DNA of 40,846 nt, from contig NZ_JAUQWH010000078.1 of NCBI RefSeq assembly GCF_030757795.1, forward strand, positions 1-40,846, read 5' to 3'. The first letter of the stretch is position 1; every line of letters begins with the position of its first letter. A model generated the notes under the pieces. It was not told the origin of the DNA. It did no database searches and saw nothing but the letters and a program-made list of their open reading frames with translations. This document shows, piece after piece, positions 31,153 through 39,929 of the stretch. The position numbers and the translations under genes were made by a program. This DNA comes from Actinoplanes oryzae (lineage in GTDB: Bacteria > Actinomycetota > Actinomycetes > Mycobacteriales > Micromonosporaceae).

Positions 31153-33939
31153 TCAGTCCTGCGCGGGCTTCTCCGCGTCGGCGGCCTTGTCGGCCGGGGC
31201 CGGAGCCTGCGCCGGGGTGCCGTCGACCGGTCCGCCCGGGAGCGAGGCCGCCGGCTCGGAGCCGCCCGTCGAGGCCGCCGGGATCTCGGCCACCTCGGCA
31301 ACCGGTCCGTCCTCGCCCGCCGCCGAAGCGCCGCCCGGAGCGGAAGCGCCGGCCGAAGAGGAAGCGTCGGCCGGAATCGAAGCGCCGGCCACCTCCGAAG
31401 CGCCGGCCGCCTGCGTGGAGCCGACCGCCTCCGCGGAAGGAGCGCCCTCCGCGGGAGCCGCCTCAGCGGGCGCGGCGAGCGACGTGGACGTGAAGCCCGG
31501 GTCGGCCGTGGCGGAGATTGCGGAGACCGAGGCCACCGTCGCCGACTCGGCGCCCAGCTCGGCCGGCCCACCGAAGAGGCGGCGCATCGTGCCGGTGAAG
31601 GCGGTGCGCAGCTCGTCGAGGCCGATCGAGAACTGGTCCTCGATGTCGAGCACCTGCTCCTCGGTGGTCACGCCGAGGGCGGTGACCGGAACGCCGTGCT
31701 CCTCCGCGAGGGCGCGGAACGCCGTCTCGTGGCCGCGGGGCACGACGACGAGCGCGCGGCCCGCCGACTCGCTGAACAGCCAGACGAACGGGGCGGTGCG
31801 GGCGTCGCCGGGGAGGGTGACCTTGGCGCCCACGTTGCGGCGCAGGGCCGACTCGACGAGGACCTGGGAGAGGCCGCCGTCGGAGAGGTCGTGCGCGGCG
31901 ACGACGAACTCGCGCTCGGCCGCCTGGGCGAGCAGCTTGCCGAGGCGCTGCTCGGCGGCGAGGTCCACCTTGGGCGGGCGGCCGCCGAGGTGACCGTGGG
32001 TGACCCACGCCCACTCGGAGCCGGACAGCTCGTTCTCCGTGGTGCCGAGCAGGAAGAGCAGGTCGCCCTCCGCGCTGGGCGGCGGCGGGAAGCCCATCGG
32101 CACCCGCTTGGCCACGTCGTCCAGGATGCCGAGGACGCCGACCACCGGGGTGGGGTGGATCGCGGCGGCGCCGGTCTGGTTGTAGAAGCTGACGTTGCCG
32201 CCGGTAACCGGGATGCCCAGCTGCTGGCAGCCGTCGGCGAGCCCGCGCACGGCCTCGGCGAACTGCCACATGACGGCCGGGTCCTCGGGCGAGCCGAAGT
32301 TGAGGCAGTCGGTGACGGCGACCGGGTCGGCGCCGGTGACGACAACGTTCCGGTACGCCTCGGCGAGCGCCAGCTTGGCACCCTCGTACGGATCGAGGCG
32401 CGCGTAGCGCCCGTTGCCGTCGACCGACAACGCGACGCCCAGCCCGGTCTTCTCGTCGATGCGCAGGACACCGGCGTCCTCGGGCTGCGCGAGCACCGTG
32501 TTGCCCAGGACGTAGCGGTCGTACTGCTCGGTGACCCACGTCTTGTCGCAGAGGTTGGGCGAGGCGATCATCCGCAGGACGGTCTCGCGCAGCTCCTCCG
32601 GCGAGGCCGGGCGGGGCAGCGTCTCGGCCCGGTCGGCCTGCAGCAGGATCAGGTCGCCGGGCTCGCGGATCGGCCGGGCGTAGACCGGGCCGTCGTCGGC
32701 GAGCGAGCCCGGGGGCACGTCCACCACGACGTGGTCGTTCCAGCTGATCACCAGGCGGCCGGGCTCACCCTCGGTCTCGCTCGGGGTGACCTCGCCGATC
32801 GCGGTGGCCCAGACGCCCCACTTCTCGGCGACGGCGAGCACCTCGTCGAGCTTCTCCGGGTTGACGATGAGGAGCATGCGCTCCTGCGACTCGCTGGCCA
32901 GGATCTCGGTCGGCGACATGGACGCCTCGCGCAGCGGCACCCGCTCCAGCCACACCCGCATGCCGGTGCCGGCGGCGGCGGCCGTCTCGGTGAGCGCGCA
33001 GGTCAGGCCCGCGCCGCCGAGGTCCTGGATGCCGGCGACGAGGCCGGCGTCGTAGAGCTCGAGGCAGCTCTCGATGAGCAGCTTCTCCATGAAGGGGTCG
33101 CCGACCTGGACCGACGGGCGGCGCTGCTCGGCGCCCTCGTCGAAGGTCGCGGAGGCCAGCACGGAGACGCCGCCGATGCCGTCGCGGCCGGTGCGCGCAC
33201 CGAGCAGCACGACGATGTTGCCGACGCCGGCGGCCTCCTTGTGCTGGAGGCGCTCGACCGGCAGCACGCCGATGCTCAGCGCGTTGACCAGCGGGTTGCC
33301 CTGGTAGGTCGGGTCGAAGACGATCTCGCCGCCGATGTTGGGCAGGCCCAGGCAGTTGCCGTAACCGCCGATGCCGGCGACGACGCCGGGCAGCACGCGC
33401 GCGGTGTCGGGGTGGTCCGCGGCGCCGAAGCGCAGCGGGTCCATGACCGCGACCGGGCGGGCGCCCATGGCGAGGATGTCGCGCACGATGCCGCCGACGC
33501 CGGTCGCCGCGCCCTGGTAGGGCTCGACGTAGCTCGGGTGGTTGTGCGACTCGACCTTGAACGTGACGGCGAGGTCGTCGGAGATCTGGACCACGCCCGC
33601 GTTCTCCCCGATGCCGGCGAGCATGCGGGTGTTCTTCGGGGCCTTCTCACCGAACTGGCGCAGGTGCACCTTGCTCGACTTGTAGGAGCAGTGCTCGCTC
33701 CACATGATCGAATACATCGCCAGCTCGGACGCGGTGGGGCGGCGGCCGAGGATCTGGCGGATCCGCTCGTACTCGTCGTCCTTGAGCCCCAGCTCGGTGT
33801 GGGGCTGGATCTCCTCCGGCGTCTTGCTCGCCTGCTCGACGGTGTCGATGTCGCCGGCCAGCACATCGGTCGCGGCGAAGGCCGTGGCGGAAAGCTTGGC
33901 CTCCCCGGCGCCGGTCACGGTGTCGGGCTGGGTGGTCAT
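31153..33939 (-). CDS. purL: Phosphoribosylformylglycinamidine synthase subunit PurL, long tail
   Basis: 928 residues. The core (to ~791) is small-PurL, with SEHCSYKSSKVHLRQF, VESHNHPSYVEPYQGAATGVGG and DLGGAGLTCALTE; it makes FGAM with PurQ and PurS. Unlike the usual ~750-residue protein, it has ~137 extra residues after RRLFGG, nearly all Ala, Pro, Ser, Glu and Gly, ending AEKPAQD. The frame is open and the codon use does not change, so this looks genuine rather than a frameshift. The ATG overlaps the purQ stop (ATGA); GGGGAG lies eight bases upstream. Last gene of purS-purQ-purL. Confidence 0.96.
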   Translation of the reverse strand: MTTQPDTVTGAGEAKLSATAFAATDVLAGDIDTVEQASKTPEEIQPHTELGLKDDEYERIRQILGRRPTASELAMYSIMWSEHCSYKSSKVHLRQFGEKAPKNTRMLAGIGENAGVVQISDDLAVTFKVESHNHPSYVEPYQGAATGVGGIVRDILAMGARPVAVMDPLRFGAADHPDTARVLPGVVAGIGGYGNCLGLPNIGGEIVFDPTYQGNPLVNALSIGVLPVERLQHKEAAGVGNIVVLLGARTGRDGIGGVSVLASATFDEGAEQRRPSVQVGDPFMEKLLIESCLELYDAGLVAGIQDLGGAGLTCALTETAAAAGTGMRVWLERVPLREASMSPTEILASESQERMLLIVNPEKLDEVLAVAEKWGVWATAIGEVTPSETEGEPGRLVISWNDHVVVDVPPGSLADDGPVYARPIREPGDLILLQADRAETLPRPASPEELRETVLRMIASPNLCDKTWVTEQYDRYVLGNTVLAQPEDAGVLRIDEKTGLGVALSVDGNGRYARLDPYEGAKLALAEAYRNVVVTGADPVAVTDCLNFGSPEDPAVMWQFAEAVRGLADGCQQLGIPVTGGNVSFYNQTGAAAIHPTPVVGVLGILDDVAKRVPMGFPPPPSAEGDLLFLLGTTENELSGSEWAWVTHGHLGGRPPKVDLAAEQRLGKLLAQAAEREFVVAAHDLSDGGLSQVLVESALRRNVGAKVTLPGDARTAPFVWLFSESAGRALVVVPRGHETAFRALAEEHGVPVTALGVTTEEQVLDIEDQFSIGLDELRTAFTGTMRRLFGGPAELGAESATVASVSAISATADPGFTSTSLAAPAEAAPAEGAPSAEAVGSTQAAGASEVAGASIPADASSSAGASAPGGASAAGEDGPVAEVAEIPAASTGGSEPAASLPGGPVDGTPAQAPAPADKAADAEKPAQD

Positions 33940-34646
33940 CGAGTCGCTCCCCCTGTGAGCTGCCCGCCCGCGGCTCCGGCCAGGTGCCGCAGGGCTGAGG
34001 TGAAGAAGCCGAGGCCGTCGAGGGAGGGGCCGGTCAGCGCCTCCACCGCGTGCTCCGGGTGCGGCATGATGCCGACCACGTTGCCCGCCTCGTTGGTGAT
34101 CGCGGCGATGTCGCGCTGCGAGCCGTTCGGGTTGCCGCGCGTGTACCACGCGACGATGCGGCCCTCAGCCTCGAGCGCGTCGAGCGTCGCGGTGTCCGCG
34201 ACGAAGCAGCCCTCACCGTTCTTGACGGGGATGAGGATCTCCTCACCCTCGGTGAACGAGTTGGTCCACGCCGTCTTCGTCGTGCCGATCCGCAGGTGCT
34301 GGTCGCGGTTGCGGAAGTGCAGGTGCTGGTTGCGGGTGAGGGCACCCGGCAGCAGGTGGGCCTCGCAGAGGACCTGGAAGCCGTTGCAGATGCCGAGCAC
34401 CGGCAGGCCGCCGCGGGCGGCGTCGACGATGGTCTCCATGACCGGCGCGAAGCGGGCGATGGCGCCGCAGCGCAGCGCGTCACCGTAGGAGAAGCCGCCG
34501 GGCAGGACCACCGCGTCGACGCCGTGCAGGTCGGCGTCGCCGTGCCAGAGACGAACAGCCTCGCCGCCGGCGATGCGCACCGCGCGGGCGGCGTCGCCGT
34601 CGTCGAGGGAACCGGGGAAGGTGACGACTCCGATGCGCATGGTCAC
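33936..34646 (-). CDS. purQ: PurQ glutaminase subunit
   Basis: 236 residues, a class I glutamine amidotransferase that supplies ammonia to PurL. The nucleophile Cys is in GLPVLGICNGFQVLCEA and the His/Glu pair in IMPHPEHAVEAL. The start GTG at 34646 overlaps the purS stop (GTGA) and matches the usual N-terminus TxRIGVVTFPGS; an ATG at 34640 is possible. Confidence 0.96.
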   Translation of the reverse strand: MTMRIGVVTFPGSLDDGDAARAVRIAGGEAVRLWHGDADLHGVDAVVLPGGFSYGDALRCGAIARFAPVMETIVDAARGGLPVLGICNGFQVLCEAHLLPGALTRNQHLHFRNRDQHLRIGTTKTAWTNSFTEGEEILIPVKNGEGCFVADTATLDALEAEGRIVAWYTRGNPNGSQRDIAAITNEAGNVVGIMPHPEHAVEALTGPSLDGLGFFTSALRHLAGAAGGQLTGGATR

Positions 34647-34909
34647 GCGCTCACGGGGGCAGCGTCGCCGGTCTGCTCCTCCACCCGGATCGAGAAGTCC
34701 TCGATGACCGGGTTGGCGAGCAGCTTGTCGGCGATCTCGCGGGCGGTGGTGAGGTCGGGTTCACCGGCGAACTCGATCTCGATGCGGCGGCCGATGCGCA
34801 CGGAGGAGACGTCGCTCACGCCGAGCCTGGGCAGCGCATTCGCCACTGCCTGGCCCTGCGGATCGAGGATCTCCGGCTTGAGCATGACGTCGACGACGAC
34901 GCGAGCCAC
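34643..34909 (-). CDS. purS: PurS subunit
   Basis: 88 residues; the small structural subunit that joins PurL and PurQ. ARVVVDVMLKPEILDPQG is close to the family consensus. The GTG at 34909 has AGGAG five bases upstream, which excludes the GTG at 34915 as start. First gene of the purSQL operon. Confidence 0.95.
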   Translation of the reverse strand: MARVVVDVMLKPEILDPQGQAVANALPRLGVSDVSSVRIGRRIEIEFAGEPDLTTAREIADKLLANPVIEDFSIRVEEQTGDAAPVSA

Positions 34910-35192
34910 GGGCACTCCTGACTGTTGGCGCGCAGTTGGATGGCCCTCGAAGGGGCGAGCGTCAGAAGCCTACCTTGTGCGACTGCCGATCAACTTCTCG
35001 CCCGGTGTCGGCAGCCCGACCGAACAGCCACTGAGCAGGGCATCTCGACGGTGATCTCCACCACGGACGGGGACGGTCATCACACCGTGATAGGTACCGG
35101 ATGACGTGTAGTCACACCGCCGGATCGGACCGTAGCGTGCCTCGACAAGAGTCGATGTCACCCCGCATCGACCGATCCGGAAGGAGCCCGGC
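34910..35192. other. Divergent promoter region of purS and the secreted protease
   Basis: Contains small inverted repeats such as ATCAC-ACC-GTGAT near 35085 and GTGTAGTCACAC near 35106. A weak -35/-10 pair for the protease is TAGTCA (35110-35115) and TAGCGT (35133-35138) with 17 bp between. No purine operator consensus is recognised. Confidence 0.4.
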
Positions 35193-35876
35193 GTGCGCAT
35201 CCGCACCGTCGTCGCCTCACTTGCCGCCGCCCTGACCGGCGCGCTGGCCGTACCCTCCGCCGCCCTGGCCGCGGACGACGGCCCTCAGAAGATCATCGGC
35301 GGGTCCACCGTCGCCTCGGCGCCGTGGGCGGCCGCCGTGTTCAGCAACGGCAGCTTCACCTGCTCAGGCACCATCATCTCGGCCAACTACGTGCTCACCG
35401 CACGGCACTGCATCAGCGGCACCATGTCGGTCCGGATCGGCAGTGTCAACCGCACCTCGGGCGGGGTGACCCGTACGGTCTCGTCGACCGTCACCCAGAA
35501 CGACCTGGCCCTGATGCGGCTGAGCAGCTCGGTCTCGACGACCTACATGCCGCTGTCGAGCTCCTACCCGCCGGTCGGCTCGACCAACTCGATCTACGGC
35601 TGGGGCATGACCTGCTACAGCGGCTGTGACGCCTCCACCGTGCTGAAGACCGCGACGGTCCAGGTCACCTCGACCAACCAGGTCGACGCCTACGGCGGCC
35701 GCGCGATCGGCAGCTACGAGATCAGCGGCAACGCGTGGCGCGGCGACTCCGGTGGCCCGCAGGTCTACAACGGCGCGCAGGTGGGTGTCGCCTCGACCGC
35801 CAACGGCACGACGAGCCAGTACTACGGCAGCGTCGCCTACAACCGCAGCTGGATCACGTCGGTCGCCGGCGTCTGA
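35193..35876 (+). CDS. Secreted trypsin-fold (S1) serine protease
   Basis: 227 residues. The signal peptide ends near ALAA, a short propeptide (DDGPQK) precedes the mature IIGG at 34-37, and the triad is H72 (LTARHC), D104 (NDLAL) and S186 (GDSGGP). The position equivalent to trypsin Asp189 is N180, so cleavage after Lys/Arg is not expected. Four Cys may form two disulfides. AAGGAG lies seven bases before the GTG. Extracellular and standing alone; related to the family of actinobacterial trypsin-like proteases. Confidence 0.9.
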   Translation: MRIRTVVASLAAALTGALAVPSAALAADDGPQKIIGGSTVASAPWAAAVFSNGSFTCSGTIISANYVLTARHCISGTMSVRIGSVNRTSGGVTRTVSSTVTQNDLALMRLSSSVSTTYMPLSSSYPPVGSTNSIYGWGMTCYSGCDASTVLKTATVQVTSTNQVDAYGGRAIGSYEISGNAWRGDSGGPQVYNGAQVGVASTANGTTSQYYGSVAYNRSWITSVAGV

Positions 35877-35886
35877 TCCGAGGTGG

Positions 35887-35918
35887 CAGGCCGGCCCATT
35901 CCCCCAGGGGCCGGCCTG
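35887..35918. terminator. Bidirectional terminator between protease and purB
   Basis: CAGGCCGGCCC (35887-35897) pairs exactly with GGGCCGGCCTG (35908-35918) around a 10-nt loop, ten bases after the protease stop and eight before the purB end. Confidence 0.85.
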
Positions 35919-35926
35919 TCCTCGCG

Positions 35927-37348
35927 TCAGAGGATCGGCGCGGGGGCGTAGGCGGCGGCCGAGGGGTCGGCCTCGACGATGGCGGCGATCCGCGCGACCA
36001 CGGCCTCGACCTGCGCCGGTGCCGTGCCCACGAAGGCCGCGCGATCGGCGACCAGGGAGTCGATCTCGGCGCGCGAGAGCCCGAGCCGCTCGTCGCCGGC
36101 GAGGCGGTCGAAGAGGTCGTTCTCGGCCAGGCCCTTCTCCCGCATGGCGAGCGCCACGCCCACGGCGTGCTCCTTGATGACCTCGTGTGCCACCTCGCGC
36201 CCGACGCCCTTGCGGACGGCCGCGACCAGGATCTTCGTGGTGGCGAGGAACGGCAGGAAGCGGTCGAGCTCCCGGGCGATCACCGCCGGGTACGCCCCGA
36301 ACTCGTCGAGCACGGTCAGGAACGTCTGGAACAGCCCGTCCGTGGCGAAGAACGCGTCGGGCAGCGCCACCCGGCGGACCACCGAGCAGGAGACGTCGCC
36401 CTCGTTCCACTGGTCGCCGGCCAGCTCACCGACCATCGACAGGTAGCCGCGCACGATGACCGCGAGACCGTTGACACGCTCCGACGAGCGGGTGTTCATC
36501 TTGTGGGGCATCGCCGACGAGCCGACCTGGCCCGGCTTGAAGCCCTCGGTCACCAGCTCCTGACCGACCATCAGCCGGATCGTGGTGGCCAGCGACGAGG
36601 GGGCCGCGACGACCTGCGCCAGCGCGGAGACCACGTCGAAGTCGAGCGACCGCGGGTAGACCTGGCCGACGCTGGTCAGCACCCGCTCGAAGCCCAGGTG
36701 CTCGGCGACCTTGCGCTCCAGCTCGGCCACCTTGGCGGCGTCGCCGTCGAAGAGGTCCAGCTGGTCGGCGGACGTGCCGACCGGGCCCTTGATGCCGCGC
36801 AGCGGGTAGCGGCCGATCAGGTCGGTCAGCCGCTCGTACGCGATGAGCAGCTCCTCCGCGGCGCTGGCGAACCGCTTCCCGAGCGTCGTCGCCTGCGCCG
36901 CGACATTGTGCGAGCGACCGGTCATGACAAGATCGCTGTGCGTCACGGCGAGCTCGGCCAGCCGGGCGAGGGCGGCGACGATCCGGCCGCGGATCAGCTC
37001 GAGCGACGCACGGATCTGCAGCTGCTCGACGTTCTCGGTGAGGTCCCGGGAGGTCATTCCCTTGTGGATGTGCTCGTGCCCGGCGAGCGCGCCGAACTCC
37101 TCGATGCGCGCCTTGACGTCGTGCCGGGTGACGCGCTCACGCTCCGCGATGCTCGCCAGGTCGACGTCGTCGACGACCCGCTCGTACGCCTCGACGACCC
37201 CGTCGGGCAGCGCCACGCCCAGGTCGCGCTGCGCGCGCAGGACCGCGAGCCAGAGCCGGCGCTCCATCCGGATCTTGTCCTCGGGCGACCAGAGGGCCAC
37301 GAGGTCGGCGGAGGCATAGCGGCTGGCGAGGACGTTCGGGATGCTCAC
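35927..37348 (-). CDS. purB: Adenylosuccinate lyase
   Basis: 473 residues; cleaves SAICAR and adenylosuccinate, two steps of AMP synthesis. The fumarase-superfamily signature is GSSAMPHKMNTRSSE, and the catalytic His region is HIHKGMTSRDLTENVEQ. The start is the GTG at 37348, overlapping the MFS stop (GTGA), so it has no independent ribosome binding site of note. Its place behind arsR and an MFS gene is unusual for purB. Confidence 0.95.
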   Translation of the reverse strand: MSIPNVLASRYASADLVALWSPEDKIRMERRLWLAVLRAQRDLGVALPDGVVEAYERVVDDVDLASIAERERVTRHDVKARIEEFGALAGHEHIHKGMTSRDLTENVEQLQIRASLELIRGRIVAALARLAELAVTHSDLVMTGRSHNVAAQATTLGKRFASAAEELLIAYERLTDLIGRYPLRGIKGPVGTSADQLDLFDGDAAKVAELERKVAEHLGFERVLTSVGQVYPRSLDFDVVSALAQVVAAPSSLATTIRLMVGQELVTEGFKPGQVGSSAMPHKMNTRSSERVNGLAVIVRGYLSMVGELAGDQWNEGDVSCSVVRRVALPDAFFATDGLFQTFLTVLDEFGAYPAVIARELDRFLPFLATTKILVAAVRKGVGREVAHEVIKEHAVGVALAMREKGLAENDLFDRLAGDERLGLSRAEIDSLVADRAAFVGTAPAQVEAVVARIAAIVEADPSAAAYAPAPIL

Positions 37349-38577
37349 GCGGCCAATTCTTCCACGGGCGCGTTCCCGTGCCGGAGGGTACGCACGTCCC
37401 GGCTCGCCACCATCGCACCCACCGCGACCACCACCAGCACGGCCGCCCCGACCAGCGTCGCCTCCACGCCGACGGCCTCCGCCACCGGTCCCGCCGTGAT
37501 CTGCCCGACCGGGATCGCGAGGAAGGACCCCACCATGTCGTACGAGTAGACGCGCGCGAGCCTGTCGGCCGGCACATGCTCCTGCATCGTCGTCTCCCAC
37601 GCGACGCTGAACTGCTCGATCATGAGTCCCGCGACAAACATCGCCCCGAGCAGCGGAACGATGTGCGGCACGACGCCCAGTGCCAGCATCGGCAGGGCGA
37701 GGAACGCCGTGCTCACCGCCCCGAAGAACAGCATGCGCCGGACCCGGAGCCGCATGGCGACGATCGCTCCGAGCGCCATGCCGAGCGTCTGCGCACCGAG
37801 GACCACGCCCCACAGCTGTCGTCCGATCGTGTCGTCCGCGATGACCGGGCCGAGGACATTGATCCCGCCGCTCAGGCATGCGTTGATCACCATGAAGGCG
37901 AGGACAACCACCCACAGCCAGGTACGCGACCGGAACTCCGTCCAGCCCTCGCGCAGCTCGACGAAGATGCCGGCCCGGGCCTTGACGGCGGATCGCACAG
38001 TGCCGGGACGCAACCGCGCGAACAACAGCGCCGCCACCAGGAAGCAGCCCGCGTCGACGGCGATGCCCCAGCCGGCGCCCGCGACGGCGACGAGGATGCC
38101 GCCCAGGGGTGCGCCGAGGATCGCCGCCCCGTTGAAGCACAGCCGGTTGAGGGCGTTGGCCTGCTGGCGGAACTCCGCGGGCACGAGCTCGGGCAGGATC
38201 GCCGACGAAGCCGGCAACGCCAGGGCGCTGACCATGCCGTTCAGGGCGGCCAGCAGGATCAGGAGCGGGACGGTGGCCGTACCCGAAAGAACGAGGAGCG
38301 CCACGGCACCCTGCGTGACCGCCGCCGCGCCGCTGGACCCGACCATCAGCAGATAGCGCGGCAGCCGATCGGCGAGAGTCCCGCCGAAGAGCAGGAAGAG
38401 GACATTGGTGAGCACGCGGGCGCCGACGACGAGCCCGAGATCGCTCGCGGACCCGGTCAGGTCGAGCACGGCGAAGGCGAGGGCGACGGGCGCCACGGCA
38501 CTGCCGAGGGCGTTGACCGTACGGCCGGCGAGCAGGAAGCGGTAAGGCTTGATGCGCAGTGGCGCCAGCACGCTCAC
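37345..38577 (-). CDS. MFS transporter (DHA-type efflux)
   Basis: 410 residues, about 12 membrane helices. The helix 2-3 loop reads FGGTLADRLPRYLLMVGS, a variant of the MFS loop motif; GAAILGAPLGGIL is in helix 5. The family includes macrolide and bacitracin-type efflux pumps, so drug export is likely, but the substrate is unknown. Its GTG overlaps the regulator stop (GTGA) and its own stop overlaps purB. So it sits in an arsR-MFS-purB unit. Confidence 0.88.
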   Translation of the reverse strand: MSVLAPLRIKPYRFLLAGRTVNALGSAVAPVALAFAVLDLTGSASDLGLVVGARVLTNVLFLLFGGTLADRLPRYLLMVGSSGAAAVTQGAVALLVLSGTATVPLLILLAALNGMVSALALPASSAILPELVPAEFRQQANALNRLCFNGAAILGAPLGGILVAVAGAGWGIAVDAGCFLVAALLFARLRPGTVRSAVKARAGIFVELREGWTEFRSRTWLWVVVLAFMVINACLSGGINVLGPVIADDTIGRQLWGVVLGAQTLGMALGAIVAMRLRVRRMLFFGAVSTAFLALPMLALGVVPHIVPLLGAMFVAGLMIEQFSVAWETTMQEHVPADRLARVYSYDMVGSFLAIPVGQITAGPVAEAVGVEATLVGAAVLVVVAVGAMVASRDVRTLRHGNAPVEELAA

Positions 38578-39107
38578 TTGTCCTCCATCCGGAACATGGC
38601 GATCGTGGTGCTGGTGCGGACGGTTCCCGGCGTACGGGGGGCCTGTGCCGCCGCGTGCAACGCCGTGCTGGCCTCGATGATCTTGTCCCGGACCTCCTGG
38701 TACGCCTCCGGAGTGACCCACAGCTCGGCATCGGTCACCGTGCTGCCGGTCGTCAGGTCCGCCTCGGCGGTCCGCCGGATCAGCTCGTTGGCGAACGCGA
38801 CGAGCAGCCCGCGTTGCGCCTCGGTACCGGCGCCGACCTCATTGCCCGGCTCCCGTTCCCGTTCGGCGTGGTAGCGGTAGCGCTTGGCCACCCCACCCCG
38901 GATCCGCTCCTCGCCGTCGGGGACGACGAGGCCGCCGTGCAGCAGGTTCCGCAGGTGATAGCTGGCGTTGGCGTGCGTGAGCCCGAGCTCGCGAGCCAGC
39001 TCGGCGGCGGTCATCGAGGCGCCGGTGAGCAGGGACAGGATCTGGAGGCGTACGGGATGGGCCATGGCGCGGAGCGCGGCTTGCCTCTTGTCACCTTCCA
39101 AAGACAT
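38574..39107 (-). CDS. ArsR-type winged-helix regulator
   Basis: 177 residues. Residues ~10-90 form the winged helix (ALRAMAHPVRLQILSLLTG, AAELARELGLTHANASYHLRNL). The helix 3 to 5 region lacks the Cys metal sites of ArsR/SmtB proteins, so it is probably not a metal sensor. The C-terminal half is an unassigned helical domain. First gene of the arsR-MFS-purB unit. A palindrome over the probable -35 (39142-39155) suggests autoregulation. Confidence 0.86.
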   Translation of the reverse strand: MSLEGDKRQAALRAMAHPVRLQILSLLTGASMTAAELARELGLTHANASYHLRNLLHGGLVVPDGEERIRGGVAKRYRYHAEREREPGNEVGAGTEAQRGLLVAFANELIRRTAEADLTTGSTVTDAELWVTPEAYQEVRDKIIEASTALHAAAQAPRTPGTVRTSTTIAMFRMEDK

Positions 39108-39114
39108 GTTGGGG

Positions 39115-39120
39115 AGTCTA
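39115..39120 (-). promoter_or_regulatory. -10 element of a leaderless promoter
   Basis: On the minus strand TAGACT is seven bases before the ATG at 39107. There is no ribosome binding site, so the message is probably leaderless. Confidence 0.55.
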
Positions 39121-39141
39121 GGACGGGGCGGCCCTCACTGT

Positions 39142-39155
39142 CCAATACTTATTGG
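39142..39155. promoter_or_regulatory. Palindrome, possible operator of the ArsR-type regulator
   Basis: CCAATA-CT-TATTGG is an exact inverted repeat of 6-bp arms. It overlaps the likely -35 (TTGGAC, 39145-39140) of the regulator gene. Confidence 0.5.
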
Positions 39156-39237
39156 GGGGCTGAGACACTGCGGTTTCCCAGTGGCGGTCGCTAGGGTTAC
39201 TCGTGAGTAGGACTGGCGCTCAAAACGGAAGGTCACG

Positions 39238-39690
39238 ATGACTGATTTCAGCCCCGAGACGCTCGCCCAGATCGGCCCGAAGGAGTTCACCCAGCTGGTG
39301 AAGTCGACGCCGGACTCGAAGATCACCGAGATCATGGGCGCCGAGGGCCGCGGCAAGATCCTCGACGAGGTCTTCAGCCGGATGCCCACGCTCTTCCGCG
39401 CGGATCGCGCCGGCGCCACCCAGGCAGTCATCCACTGGAACATCACGGGCGGCCCGGGCGGCACCACCGACACCTACGAGACCGTCATCGAGAACGGCGC
39501 CTGCACCGTCACCAACCAGCCTGTCCGCGAGCCCAAGCTCGCCATGACCATGGACCCGCTGACCTTCCTCAAGGTCGTCTCCGGCGACGGCAACCCGATG
39601 ATGATGTTCATGACCGGCAAGATCAAGGCCAAGGGCGACCTGGGCCTGGCCGCCTCGGTCGCCAAGCTCTTCGACATCCCGAAGGGCTGA
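39238..39690 (+). CDS. SCP-2 sterol-binding domain protein
   Basis: 150 residues. IHWNITGGPGGTTDTYETVIENGACTV and LAMTMDPLTFLKVVSGDGNPMMMFMTGKIKAKGDLGLA are typical of the SCP-2 lipid-binding fold, forming a hydrophobic pocket. Lipid transfer or acyl binding is likely; the ligand is unknown. GGAAGG lies six bases before the ATG. Divergent from the ArsR-type gene. Confidence 0.9.
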   Translation: MTDFSPETLAQIGPKEFTQLVKSTPDSKITEIMGAEGRGKILDEVFSRMPTLFRADRAGATQAVIHWNITGGPGGTTDTYETVIENGACTVTNQPVREPKLAMTMDPLTFLKVVSGDGNPMMMFMTGKIKAKGDLGLAASVAKLFDIPKG

Positions 39691-39709
39691 CCCCTCGCAA
39701 CGTCGCCGT

Positions 39710-39733
39710 CCCGGGGTCCTCGAGGACCCCGGG
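39710..39733. terminator. Perfect 24-nt palindrome after the SCP-2 gene
   Basis: The arms are CCCGGGGTCCTC (39710-39721) and its exact complement (39722-39733). It lies 19 bp after the SCP-2 stop and also faces the hicB remnant and purD on the other strand. Confidence 0.8.
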
Positions 39734-39738
39734 CCGGT

Positions 39739-39891
39739 TCACGTTTCAGTTCTGACAGCGCATCGCAGGCCGTCCCGATGGAAGCGGATGGCCTCACGCA
39801 TCTCCGCGATCGCCCGCTCGCGGGAATCGCCCAGCGCAACGCACCCCGGCGGGTCGGGCGACCACGCACCGAACCCGCCGCCCTCAGCACC
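39739..39891 (-). pseudogene. HicB-family antitoxin remnant
   Basis: About 50 codons on the minus strand, starting just after an in-frame stop (39892-39894). The frame reads FGAWSPDPPGCVALGDSRER, then AIAEMREAIRFHRDGLR, which is very close to the HicB fold (AxVPDLPGC, GDT, EAL, REAIxLHLEGL). No ATG or GTG precedes the conserved part, and no HicA toxin gene is next to it. It may be a decayed antitoxin. It is not the purD reading frame. Strand and frame fit the degeneration of an older gene rather than a shadow. Confidence 0.6.
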
Positions 39892-39929
39892 TCAGACAGG
39901 CACCGCGTGGGCGCTTCCCGTCGGTGGGA

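Noticed and set aside
31129..34488. Very long open frame on the plus strand antisense to purL and purQ
   Set aside because: It mirrors well-supported purine genes, has Arg/His/Gly-rich composition and no domain or ribosome site.
35927..38731. Continuous minus-strand frame joining the MFS region to purB as one ~930-residue protein
   Set aside because: Only the purB part has family sequence; upstream of the GTG at 37348 it is the wrong frame of the MFS gene.
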